From NCBI GenBank assembly GCA_965222505.1, contig OZ244956.1, positions 4,774,001 through 4,838,000 on the forward strand: a stretch of DNA of 64,000 nt, read 5' to 3'. Of the stretch, positions 16,720-24,669 are shown in pieces; the stretch's first letter is position 1, and every line of letters begins with the position of its first letter. The notes beneath the pieces are model-generated. The model was not told the DNA's origin, ran no database searches, and was given only the letters and a program-made list of their open reading frames with translations. The stretch comes from G965222505 sp965222505 (lineage in GTDB: Bacteria; Bacteroidota; Rhodothermia; Rhodothermales; DATKEJ01). Position numbers and translations under genes: made by a program.

Positions 16720-16825
16720 TTAAATCGTAGGCAATATAGGGCGTTCATAGACGATTTAGAATTGTCTAACCTTGCGGTTTTCGGCCCAGGTGAAAAGGGC
16801 CAAGCGGTCGAGGCGATAGGTGTCT

Positions 16826-16859
16826 GGAGGAGGCGAGACCTTCTCCGCACCCCGCACTT
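16826..16859. repeat. Partial copy of the GCAC-rich repeat, touching a stop codon
   Basis: On the minus strand it reads AAGTGCGGGGTGCGGAG followed by GTCTC and CTCCTCC, matching the left half of the copy at 61466-61500. It abuts the stop codon of the membrane protein gene at 16859-16861. Confidence 0.6.
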
Positions 16860-17560
16860 CAATTACGGGCCCACCACCGAAAAACGAGCAGGTGCCCGAA
16901 CAGGGCGGCCTGAACGAGGAGCGTTGGTAGCCAGACGTAGGGAAAATGGGTCACAAACGTATTAGCCGGTTCGTTCATAAACACCCGAAACGGCACCGGC
17001 GCCGAAAGCACGGCAATCGTCACGATGTTCAGGAGCAGGGCCAGGCACACGATGTTCCAGATCAGTACACCCGTCCGGCCAATCCGTTTTTTCCAGAACA
17101 GCCAGGCGATGACTGGAGCCGTGAGGCCGGCCACGATGTCGTAATTGAGTCCTGCGTAGGTCATCTGGACGGGGATGACACCGAGGGTATACATCTTGTG
17201 CAAAAACAACTCCACGGGCACCCGAAACACCTGAAACCCGATCAAGGCTACCGGCCCCAGCGTCAACAACAGGTCGCCGACCTTCGAAAAAGCGACCCAG
17301 ATGGTGATCAGGGTCATAACGGCCACCAACATCATGAGCCGGGGTGGCACGGTGTTCAGCGGAACCCACCCCAAGGCCGCCAAGATAGCTGGTACAGCCA
17401 GGAAAACGCCGATGCCCATTGCGGCCAGCGCTACCCATTGCTGGGCGATCTTCTTTGTTTTACGAGCCGCTAAAAATAATCCGCCCACAAACAGGTCGGC
17501 CACCAGCACAACCAGGAGAATAAAAAGAATAGGGAGGTACTGTGGGACGGAATCAAGCAT
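16859..17560 (-). CDS. Seven-helix integral membrane protein of unknown function
   Basis: A 233-residue protein I do not recognise as a named family. About seven hydrophobic segments run from residue 9 (ILFILLVVLVADLFVGGLFL) to the end (LLVQAALFGHLLVFRWWARN). Between helices it has short polar loops, with conserved-looking elements FRVPVELFLHKMYTLGVIP and MTYAGLNYDIVAGLTAP. There is no signal peptide and no catalytic motif. Upstream of the ATG (17558-17560) lies a GAACGTAGAACGTA element also found before upp. The gene ends exactly at a partial GCAC repeat and its downstream neighbour is the dead nadR fragment. Possibly a transporter or unknown enzyme; confidence is only in it being a real membrane protein. 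Confidence 0.75.
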   Translation of the reverse strand: MLDSVPQYLPILFILLVVLVADLFVGGLFLAARKTKKIAQQWVALAAMGIGVFLAVPAILAALGWVPLNTVPPRLMMLVAVMTLITIWVAFSKVGDLLLTLGPVALIGFQVFRVPVELFLHKMYTLGVIPVQMTYAGLNYDIVAGLTAPVIAWLFWKKRIGRTGVLIWNIVCLALLLNIVTIAVLSAPVPFRVFMNEPANTFVTHFPYVWLPTLLVQAALFGHLLVFRWWARN

Positions 17561-17567
17561 AACGAAA

Positions 17568-17581
17568 TACGTTCTACGTTC
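17568..17581. repeat. Half copy of the GTTCTAC/GTAGAAC heptamer repeat in a 5' leader
   Basis: TACGTTCTACGTTC lies 7 bases upstream of the membrane protein start (minus strand GAACGTAGAACGTA). The same unit stands immediately upstream of the upp start. Confidence 0.6.
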
Positions 17582-17649
17582 GGGAATAAAATACTACATA
17601 CAGGCGAAAAACCTCTCCTCGAGAACAGGTTGAAAAGACGTGTGTGATG

Positions 17650-17696
17650 AGTGCGACTCAGGTTTGAATGCGGAGCTGCACCCCGTACTCAGCACT
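17650..17696. repeat. GCAC-rich palindromic repeat, copy 2, reverse orientation
   Basis: Terminal AGTGC (17650-17654) and GCACT (17692-17696) with the core GTGCGACTCAGGTTT, which is the reverse complement of the core in the copies at 12872 and 61466. It follows the upp stop, where it could act as a 3' hairpin. Confidence 0.75.
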
Positions 17697-17701
17697 AATA
17701 T

Positions 17702-18331
17702 TCAGGCTTCGGTGCCGAAGATACGGTCCCCGGCATCACCAAGGCCGGGGCAGATGTAGCCGATGTCGTTGAGCTCACGGTCCAGGGCGGCGGTGTAGAT
17801 GCGGGCATCCGGATGGGCTTCGTGTAAGGCGCGGACGCCCTCCGGCGAGGCGACCAGGCATACCATCGTACAGCGCTTTGCCCCTCGTTTTTTGAGGTGG
17901 TCGAGGGCACCAACTGCACTGCCACCGGTGGCCAGCATGGGGTCGACGACGAACACACGGGCGGCTTCAAGACCACCGGGAATGCTCGAGTAATAATCGA
18001 CGGGCAACAGCGTTTCTTCATCCCTGTACATGCCCAGGTGTCCGATCCGTGCTTCAGGGATAAACCGGATAAACCCATCCACCAAACCCAGGCCAGCCCT
18101 CAGTATCGGTACCACAATCACCTCATCGGCAAGCTCGTATCCGGTGGTTGGCTCCATAGGGGTCTCGATCCTCACTTCGTGCAGCTGTAAATCCCGCATG
18201 GCCTCATAGGCCAATGTGGCTGCGGCATCGAAGAGCACCCGCCGAAACAAACCGTGCGGGGTTTCCTTCCGCCGAAGAATGGTCAAATCCCGCTTCAACA
18301 GCGGATGATCGACAACGGTCAGGTTCTCCAT
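17702..18331 (-). CDS. upp: Uracil phosphoribosyltransferase
   Basis: Salvage enzyme converting uracil and PRPP to UMP. The 209 residues show the Upp layout: an N-terminal VVDHPLLKRDLTILRRKETP, the EPTTGYEL loop, VPILRAGLGLVDG, and the PRPP-binding VFVVDPMLATGGSAVGALDHL; the C-terminal GYICPGLGDAGDRIFGT is the uracil-binding region. All are intact. The ATG lies directly beside a GAACGTAGAACGTA half-repeat belonging to the palindrome at 18332-18402, so this repeat forms the 5' leader. Preceded by a Na+/amino-acid symporter on the same strand, not an obvious functional partner. Confidence 0.95.
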   Translation of the reverse strand: MENLTVVDHPLLKRDLTILRRKETPHGLFRRVLFDAAATLAYEAMRDLQLHEVRIETPMEPTTGYELADEVIVVPILRAGLGLVDGFIRFIPEARIGHLGMYRDEETLLPVDYYSSIPGGLEAARVFVVDPMLATGGSAVGALDHLKKRGAKRCTMVCLVASPEGVRALHEAHPDARIYTAALDRELNDIGYICPGLGDAGDRIFGTEA

Positions 18332-18402
18332 ATACGTTCTACGTTCAAGGTTCTACGTTCTACGTTTTCTCTCCCCTACCGTAGAACGTAGAACGTAGAA
18401 CT
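18332..18402. repeat. Palindrome of GTTCTAC / GTAGAAC heptamers between symporter and upp
   Basis: The left arm carries TACGTTCTACGTTC and GTTCTACGTTCTACGTT; after a short spacer the right arm is GTAGAACGTAGAACGTAGAA. The hairpin would fill the whole 71-base gap between the two same-strand genes and abuts both the symporter stop and the upp start. Confidence 0.8.
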
Positions 18403-20109
18403 TTATTTGAGCCAGGGCTTGCGCTCGAAATAGCTCTTCGACAGTTTGACGACGACGCCAGAGAGCAGTACCAACGCAATCAGGTTGGGGAAGGTCACAG
18501 CGCCAAGGGCTACATCGCCGAGGACCCAGATGGTGGCCAGCGGCACGGTCGCTCCGATGAAGTGCATGATCACAAACACGAACTTGTAGGGCAAAATGCC
18601 TTTATGCCCAAACAGGTAGTTGGCGCACCGGTCTCCGTAGTAGCTCCAGGAAATGGCCGTGGAGATGCCAAACAAGAGTACCGAGAGCAGCACAATGAAA
18701 TCGCCAAACCCGCCGATGCCCCATTTGTCCAGTCCCTGCCGGAAAGCCACCTTGGTCAGCGGGGCGCCGGTTTCGGCAGCATTGCCGTAGAGGGTGGTGA
18801 GGGTGTTGCCGTTGGCATCGACTGCGGTGTAATTTCCGGTAATGATACGCCCGGTGAAGGGGGCCTGATGGGCAGCATCGGTGTAGAAACGGTCCACAGC
18901 CACGTCATGCCATGCAAATGCGGGTTGGCCGGGGACGGCCACCGGGACGCCGTTGTTGACTTCAATTTCAGCCGGTGGGGTTTCACTCACAAAGATGTTA
19001 AACGCGTTGGGCATCACATAGGAAATGTCCCCGGAAGTCAGGTCCAGTTCGGTCGGGATACGGTCGTCCCAGACGCCGGTGGTGATCAGGACCAGCCCGG
19101 TCATCGAGCAGATCAGGATGGTGTCGATGAACGGCTCCAACAGGGCCACGACGCCTTCGGAAACCGGTTCGTCGGTTTTGGCGGCGGCGTGGGCAATCGG
19201 GGCGGACCCCTGGCCGGCTTCGTTGGAGAAGAGGCCGCGCCGTACACCCCACATCAGGGTCAGGAGAAAGGCTCCAGCACCCGTTCCGGCCACGCCAGCC
19301 GAGGGGTTGAAGGCTTCCGTCAGGATCAGGGAAAAGGCAGGGATGATTTCACCCGCGTTGGCGAGGAGGATGAGGATGGCCCCCGCAATGTAAAGCAAGG
19401 CCATGGCCGGGGCTAGGATGCCGGTAACTTTCCCGATGCGCGAGATCCCCCCGATGATGACGAGGCCCACAATGCCGGACGTCACGAGCCCCGTGATCCA
19501 GACGGCGATGCTGAATTCGTCCAGGATGGTATCGGCGATGGTGTTGGCCTGTACGGCGTTGCCGGTCATGAACGAGGTGATCATGAGGGCGAACGCAAAG
19601 AAAATGGCCAGGGGTTTCCACTTCTTGCCGAGACCCTTTTCGATGTAATACATGGGACCGCCGGACACCGTGCCTTCCCAGGCCTTGGCATCGTGGTCCG
19701 GTTTCTCGATCACCCGGAAGTGCTGGGCCAGGGTGACTTCAGAAAATTTGACGGCCATCCCAAGCAGGGCCGTCATCCACATCCAGAAGAGCGCGCCCGG
19801 GCCCCCCCAGTGGATCGCAATGGCGACCCCGGCAATGTTGCCAATTCCCACAGTGGCCGATAGTGCGGTGGTGAGCGCCTGAAAGTGGGGGACGTCCCCC
19901 GGTTCAGCCGGATCGTCATACTTGCCACTCGTAACCGCGATGCCATGCCCCAGCGCGCGAAACTGAAGGAAGCCCAATCGAATGGTCAGGAAAATGCCCG
20001 TACCCAGAAGGGCAATGACCAGGAAAGGGATGGTTTCGCTCCCAACAGAAATCCCGGTTTCCCAGACGAAGTGTTCCAGGGCACGAATAATCTGACTAAT
20101 GGTATCCAT
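18403..20109 (-). CDS. Sodium:alanine/glycine symporter (AGCS family)
   Basis: Inner-membrane Na+- or H+-coupled importer of small neutral amino acids. Of about 568 residues, landmarks are FRALGHGI, the first conserved HFQALTTALSATVGIGNIAG, MKFSEVTLAQHFR, GTVSGGPMYYIEKGLG and the second signature MWGVRRGLFSNEAGQGSAPIAHAAA. About eleven helices are apparent. It carries an extra loop of about 90 residues (roughly 365-455, DDRIPTELDLTSGD through TLYGNAAETGAPLT) between late helices that standard members lack or have shorter; this probably faces the periplasm. The ATG at 20107-20109 is taken over an upstream in-frame TTG. Regulation is not evident. Confidence 0.92.
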   Translation of the reverse strand: MDTISQIIRALEHFVWETGISVGSETIPFLVIALLGTGIFLTIRLGFLQFRALGHGIAVTSGKYDDPAEPGDVPHFQALTTALSATVGIGNIAGVAIAIHWGGPGALFWMWMTALLGMAVKFSEVTLAQHFRVIEKPDHDAKAWEGTVSGGPMYYIEKGLGKKWKPLAIFFAFALMITSFMTGNAVQANTIADTILDEFSIAVWITGLVTSGIVGLVIIGGISRIGKVTGILAPAMALLYIAGAILILLANAGEIIPAFSLILTEAFNPSAGVAGTGAGAFLLTLMWGVRRGLFSNEAGQGSAPIAHAAAKTDEPVSEGVVALLEPFIDTILICSMTGLVLITTGVWDDRIPTELDLTSGDISYVMPNAFNIFVSETPPAEIEVNNGVPVAVPGQPAFAWHDVAVDRFYTDAAHQAPFTGRIITGNYTAVDANGNTLTTLYGNAAETGAPLTKVAFRQGLDKWGIGGFGDFIVLLSVLLFGISTAISWSYYGDRCANYLFGHKGILPYKFVFVIMHFIGATVPLATIWVLGDVALGAVTFPNLIALVLLSGVVVKLSKSYFERKPWLK

Positions 20110-20302
20110 AAGATGCAACGCGGTCGATGAAGAAACGGCCTGACGTGAGGGAATAAGTTCTACACAAGCCTTTTCTAAGTGTGGGTAGGGTGCCTCCGGC
20201 TATTCCGAGGCAAATCGGATGAAAATATAACGCCCTGCCCACAGCGCCGCAAACCCAAAGCGCACGGACCGCGTATGTAATCCGAAATCCCAAGTTGTAC
20301 GC

Positions 20303-22963
20303 ATGGCCTCGCTTCGCTACCTCTTCAAGACCATCAGTTGTTTGTTCCTGATGGGCCTACTCGGTATTTCGAGTACGGCCAGGGCACAGCGTACGCCAGG
20401 AAACCTGCTGCTTCCGGTCTATTATCTTGAACTGGACCCGGCTGATCTGGATGAGCTCTACGGCCATGTCTGGTCCGATGATACCGTCCCGGCCACCTTT
20501 CATTTTGGGGAAGAAACCTATTCTTGCCGGGTGCGCTTCAGGGGGGGCACCTCGCGTAACCTCCCCAAAAAAAGCTGGCGCATTGTCTTTGAAGACGACG
20601 ATAACGTCTTCGGCCGCAAGGTCTTGCTGCTCCGGGCCGAATACCGGGATGCCTCGCTGGCCCGAAACCACCTCGTGTTGTCTCTCTTTCGGTTTCTGGG
20701 GCATCCTGCACCGGAAACCCGACACGTAAATCTGATCGTCAACGGGGAACACTTTGGTGTATTTCTGGATGCTGAACGGCTGGACGACCGGTTTCTGGCC
20801 CGTTTGGGCCGTTCAGCCGGGCCGCTCTACAAAGCCCGAGGCCACGCCTCCAACTTTGCACCCTTGATGCGGTATGAGGCGGTTCCGGAGACCTGGGAGA
20901 AAAAAGAAGGGCCAGCCGATGTCTATCAGGATGTCCAAACATTGCTTGGGCAACTGATGTACTGGACCCCGGCAGATTTTGCCGAAAAGATTGAATCGGT
21001 CGTGGATGTGGATTTGGCCCTGACGTACTTTGCCGTGGAACTGGTCGTTGCCAATGAAGACGGCTTTACGAACAATTTCTTTATCTACCGAAATCCTGAA
21101 GGCGGCCAGTTTGAACTCATCCCGTGGGACAACGATGCCACATTGGGCAACAACTGGCGTGGGGAATATGAATCGCGTTTGGAGCGCTTCTATGCCTATA
21201 CCGCCCCCGACCACAACCTGCTCTTGCAACGCCTGATGGAGTATGAACCCTGGCGTGCGCTGTTCTGGGAAAAAGTAACCGCCATTCTCAATGAGGGCTT
21301 TGACTTCCTGAATCTAGAACTGGAGGAGACCTATGCCGCCATCCGGCATGATGTAGCCAAGGATGCCCACAAGGGAACAACCACTACGGAATTTGAAGCT
21401 GAACGGCAACGCATCCTGGATTTTCTGGACAACCGCCGTATTCAACTCTCCACCAAAGGGCCGTATCAACGCCCCGACCTCTCCCAACTACAGGTCTCCA
21501 ATCCCTTTCCAACCGCTACCGAGCCAGATGTGGTGTTTCAGCTTACCTCACCTGTGCCCCTGTCAGGCATTCAGGTGGTTTACGCACTGGACCTGAACTT
21601 TGAGGGAGCAGGGGAGGCATTCACAACCCAAACCCTCGACCTCTTCGATGATGGGCGGCATGACGATGATCTCGCGGGAGATGGCATCTACGGCAATCGG
21701 TTGACCATCAAAGGCGGGGTTGGCCTTGTACCGTTTTTTGTAACCCAGGACCACTACAAATACCCGGCCAATGGTTTCTCCTACAGCAACCGGGTCCCGA
21801 CCACAACCTATGCCCTTCGCGCCAATGCCTCGGACCCGGAGGCCTTTGCCCAGCTACAATGGGGCAACCTGTATGAAACAGGGGAGGATCGGCACATTGA
21901 ATTGCACAACCCGACGGCCGAGCCGGTAGATGTATCCCATTTCTACATTGAAGGACGCAGATACACCGACCGTTTCATGTTGCCCCCAGGTACGGTTGCC
22001 CCCGCCGGGGTATCTCTGGTTTTGTCGACGCGGAAGTCACAAGCCGAGGTCTTGTTTACAGGGCAGGCCGTGGTCGGGAATCTCTTTTTTGAAATCGCCA
22101 TGGGGGATACACTCCGTATGTTGTCCCCGGCTTTGACACCTGTGATGCAGGGGGCCGCCCCACGTGCTTCTTCATTGCCTCAACAACCGGAAGCAGTGGT
22201 CATCAACGAAATCAACTACCACGCTGCCGATACACAGGACGCTGGGGATTGGCTCGAACTCTACAACCCAAAGGCCACACCGGTAGACCTGACCGGCTGG
22301 TACCTGCTGGACCAGGAAACGCGGGAGCGGTTCAATTTCTCCAAAGAGCAGATGATTGCAGGTGGGAGCTATGCCGTGGTAAGCCGGGACACGGCTGCAT
22401 TCAGCACGGTGTATCCAGGGATCGAGGTTTGGGGGTCGTTTGGGTTCGGGTTGAGCAATGGGGGAGACCACGTACAGTTGTTCGACGATGCGAACCTCCT
22501 GGTGGATGAGGTCGCGTATGAAGACGTCGCGCCCTGGCCGGAAGCAGCAGACGGCGAAGGCTACACCCTGGAATTGACCAACACCACCCGCGACAACAGC
22601 CGACCCGAAAACTGGCAAGCCTCTGCTGTCCTCGGTGGAACGCCGGGGGAAGAAAACAGCGTGTTCGTGGCACAGACTGATGACGGACCGGGTACAGCAA
22701 ATACCTTTGTGTTGGAGCCGGCCTATCCCAACCCCTTCACCCATCAGGTCCAGATCCCGTATCGGCTGGTGGTGCCTGGGCATGTTAAAATGGTGGTGTA
22801 TGATGTATTGGGGCGGGTTGTGGATGAGTGGGTTGATGTCCGTCAAAATGCAGGTTTACACCAGGTGGCCTGGGAAGCCGGAGCCCGAGGACGCGGCGTC
22901 TATTTCATCGTCCTGACCGTAGATGGCCAGCCGGCGCAGGCACAAACCCTGATACGGCAATAA
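20303..22963 (+). CDS. Secreted CotH-kinase / lamin-tail-domain protein with type IX sorting domain
   Basis: An 886-residue exported protein. Residues 1-28 are a signal peptide ending STARAQ. Residues about 55-390 form a CotH-like domain: RVRFRGGTSRNLPKKSWRIV, EYRDASLARNHLV, and NFFIYRNPEGGQFELIPWDND match the atypical kinase fold first seen in spore coat CotH. Two lamin-tail-like beta domains follow (about 510-605, RHIELHNPTAEPVDV; about 630-760, VVINEINYHAADTQDAGDWLELYNP). The C-terminal about 80 residues (LEPAYPNPFTHQVQIPYRL through YFIVLTVDGQ) are a type IX secretion sorting domain. It probably ends up on or outside the cell surface. Substrate is unknown. The next gene remnant starts two bases after its stop. 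Confidence 0.88.
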   Translation: MASLRYLFKTISCLFLMGLLGISSTARAQRTPGNLLLPVYYLELDPADLDELYGHVWSDDTVPATFHFGEETYSCRVRFRGGTSRNLPKKSWRIVFEDDDNVFGRKVLLLRAEYRDASLARNHLVLSLFRFLGHPAPETRHVNLIVNGEHFGVFLDAERLDDRFLARLGRSAGPLYKARGHASNFAPLMRYEAVPETWEKKEGPADVYQDVQTLLGQLMYWTPADFAEKIESVVDVDLALTYFAVELVVANEDGFTNNFFIYRNPEGGQFELIPWDNDATLGNNWRGEYESRLERFYAYTAPDHNLLLQRLMEYEPWRALFWEKVTAILNEGFDFLNLELEETYAAIRHDVAKDAHKGTTTTEFEAERQRILDFLDNRRIQLSTKGPYQRPDLSQLQVSNPFPTATEPDVVFQLTSPVPLSGIQVVYALDLNFEGAGEAFTTQTLDLFDDGRHDDDLAGDGIYGNRLTIKGGVGLVPFFVTQDHYKYPANGFSYSNRVPTTTYALRANASDPEAFAQLQWGNLYETGEDRHIELHNPTAEPVDVSHFYIEGRRYTDRFMLPPGTVAPAGVSLVLSTRKSQAEVLFTGQAVVGNLFFEIAMGDTLRMLSPALTPVMQGAAPRASSLPQQPEAVVINEINYHAADTQDAGDWLELYNPKATPVDLTGWYLLDQETRERFNFSKEQMIAGGSYAVVSRDTAAFSTVYPGIEVWGSFGFGLSNGGDHVQLFDDANLLVDEVAYEDVAPWPEAADGEGYTLELTNTTRDNSRPENWQASAVLGGTPGEENSVFVAQTDDGPGTANTFVLEPAYPNPFTHQVQIPYRLVVPGHVKMVVYDVLGRVVDEWVDVRQNAGLHQVAWEAGARGRGVYFIVLTVDGQPAQAQTLIRQ

Positions 22964-22965
22964 TC

Positions 22966-23253
22966 ATGCGCATCATGCTCCCGGCCCTCTTCCTGGTCTC
23001 CGGCTGCGGGCTTACACGCTTCCCCATCAAGAACGACGTCCACCAGAAACACGGGATGCCGGGGCGGTATACGGATCATACTGCTTTCTCACTTTCCCGT
23101 CTTTCCAGAGGACAATCACAACCTGTGGAATGCCGGAGAAGTCTTAACGGGCACAACCACGACGGCAATTATGCCGAAAAAGACGGTGTGCATTACCTGG
23201 CCTTCCAGGCGATGGTCAATACGGAAGAAATTGAGCGAAAAACCAGCGATTGA
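22966..23253 (+). pseudogene. Remnant of a secreted calcineurin-like phosphoesterase
   Basis: The start looks like a lipoprotein signal peptide (ALFLVSGCGL). Then NDVHQKHGMPGRY, a segment typically found before the metal-binding His motifs, follows directly with the earlier DxH and GNHD motifs missing. In a shifted frame LLSHFPVFPEDNHNLWNAG appears (23074-23140), then the original frame resumes NGHNHDGNYAEKDGVHY, the last metal-binding motif of the family. So at least one deletion and two frameshifts separate recognisable pieces of a metallophosphoesterase. The stop TGA overlaps the region before the PfkB start. It has clearly decayed. Confidence 0.75.
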
Positions 23254-23255
23254 CG

Positions 23256-24107
23256 ATGGCGTTGTATGTGATTGGATCGGCCACGCTAGACCGGCAGGTT
23301 CGCGCCGATGGCTTCTCGCAAACGGCCCTGGGTGGTGTGGTTACCTATGGAGGCATCACCTTTGCACGGCATGGCCTAACTCCGCATGTCCTGTTTTACT
23401 ATGCTGCGGACCGAATGGAACAAGTGCAGCAGGTTTACAAGGATGAAAAGATTGTGCCCCATGGAGTTATAGCTGATAAGAATACTATTTTTATAAATAA
23501 GATTGATGTACGAGGCGGGCGTACGCAGGTGTTACAGGCCATGGCTCCACCGATAGCGACGGGTCATGCGGGAGTAACCTGGATGAAGGGCGATCATGTT
23601 CACCTTGGCCCCCTGCATGCCAGCGACATCCATGCCGATGTGTTCGATACGTTGGATGAAGTCTACGTTACCCTCGATGTGCAGGGCTATATTCGGGGAT
23701 CAAATATCGGGCCCGTTGAAAAAACCTTGAGTCCGTTATTGGAAATCGCGTTGTCTATGGCTTCCATTGTCAAGGCAGATGTTGAAGAATGGGCGTTCAT
23801 TCGTACCCATCTGGGCTTCAAGGAGCATGAGATGCTTGAAGCCTTTGGCATTGATGAATTGGTCATTACACAGGGAGATGTGGGCGGGTTTGTCCAGACC
23901 TGGACGGATTTGAAGGTGTCCTACCTGGCGGCTCCTGTGAAACGCATGGTCGATTCAACGGGAGCTGGCGATGTTTTTTTTGCTGCTTACCTTTATCACC
24001 GTCATTACGCCAAAGCCTCTATCGTGGAGGCAAGCCGGGCCGCCGCAAAAACCGCCGCCTTACAAGTGTCCGATCAATACATCCGCCGCGCCACATTGGG
24101 GTTGTAA
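23256..24107 (+). CDS. PfkB-family sugar kinase
   Basis: A 283-residue ribokinase-like carbohydrate or nucleoside kinase. The C-terminal signature MVDSTGAGDVFFAAYLYHRH holds the catalytic Asp and anion hole (DSTGAGD). The N-terminus YVIGSATLDRQV resembles the substrate-binding GxxxxD start but without a conserved Asn; the typical GG element is GGVVTYGG. It is shorter and more divergent than ribokinase, resembling small PfkB members in Bacteroidota of unknown substrate. The ATG at 23256 is used; a TTG lies two codons upstream. No transporter or regulator adjoins; it ends just before a convergent sorting-domain gene. Confidence 0.82.
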   Translation: MALYVIGSATLDRQVRADGFSQTALGGVVTYGGITFARHGLTPHVLFYYAADRMEQVQQVYKDEKIVPHGVIADKNTIFINKIDVRGGRTQVLQAMAPPIATGHAGVTWMKGDHVHLGPLHASDIHADVFDTLDEVYVTLDVQGYIRGSNIGPVEKTLSPLLEIALSMASIVKADVEEWAFIRTHLGFKEHEMLEAFGIDELVITQGDVGGFVQTWTDLKVSYLAAPVKRMVDSTGAGDVFFAAYLYHRHYAKASIVEASRAAAKTAALQVSDQYIRRATLGL

Positions 24108-24118
24108 ACGCGTCACGC

Positions 24119-24658
24119 TTATTTCACCAACAACATGGTCCGGGTTTGTTCAAAGGTGCCAGCTACCATACGGTACAGGTACAGGCCGCTGGCGAGGCCC
24201 TTGGCATTGAAACGCACGGTGTATCGTCCTGAAGGCTGTTGTTGATTGACCAACGTGGCGATTTCTCTGCCGTAGGTGTCAAAGACCCGGACCTTCACTT
24301 CTGCTGGCTCGGGGAGGGCATAGGTAATGTTGGTTGACGGGTTGAACGGGTTGGGGTAATTCGGTTCAAGGGTGTAGGTGGTCGGTACATCCCCTAGCGT
24401 ATCCTCGGTATCGACGCCAGCCAATGGTTCAGGGGTGAAGGCAAACCAGAAGCCTGCGCCATGTAGCCTCTCGGTACTGGTCACGGTGCCCACTGCGGCC
24501 TGCCCCAGGGTACTGTGGATCACGAAACGTTCGTCGGACATGGTGCCGCCACCGACGGTACCCACCACGCCGGCACGCAGGAATTCCTGGGCCTGGGCTG
24601 ATCCTGGGTTGAACCCCAAAGCGATCACAACGAACACGACAAATCTCTTGATGTACAT
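24119..24658 (-). CDS. Small secreted protein with type IX sorting domain
   Basis: A 179-residue exported protein: signal peptide (about residues 1-24, ending AQA), an N-terminal domain of about 65 residues with GTVGGGTMSDERFVIHSTLGQ, a motif that precedes sorting domains in many Bacteroidota proteins, and a textbook C-terminal sorting domain (LEPNYPNPFNPSTNITYALP, then VRVFDTYGREIATLV and SGLYLYRMVAG). The rest is unknown. It is last in a likely operon with two fibre-like proteins (24670-28597), spaced 11 bases, so it may decorate or anchor those fibres; that is only inference. Confidence 0.85.
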   Translation of the reverse strand: MYIKRFVVFVVIALGFNPGSAQAQEFLRAGVVGTVGGGTMSDERFVIHSTLGQAAVGTVTSTERLHGAGFWFAFTPEPLAGVDTEDTLGDVPTTYTLEPNYPNPFNPSTNITYALPEPAEVKVRVFDTYGREIATLVNQQQPSGRYTVRFNAKGLASGLYLYRMVAGTFEQTRTMLLVK

Positions 24659-24669
24659 GGGCTTGGGGG

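Noticed and set aside
16859..17560. Possible PnuC transporter next to nadR
   Set aside because: The seven-helix protein lacks PnuC motifs, and its neighbour nadR is a fragment, so the link was not supported.
18562..19416. Open frame of 284 codons on the plus strand
   Set aside because: Antisense to the sodium:alanine symporter; His/Gly/Asp-rich shadow composition.
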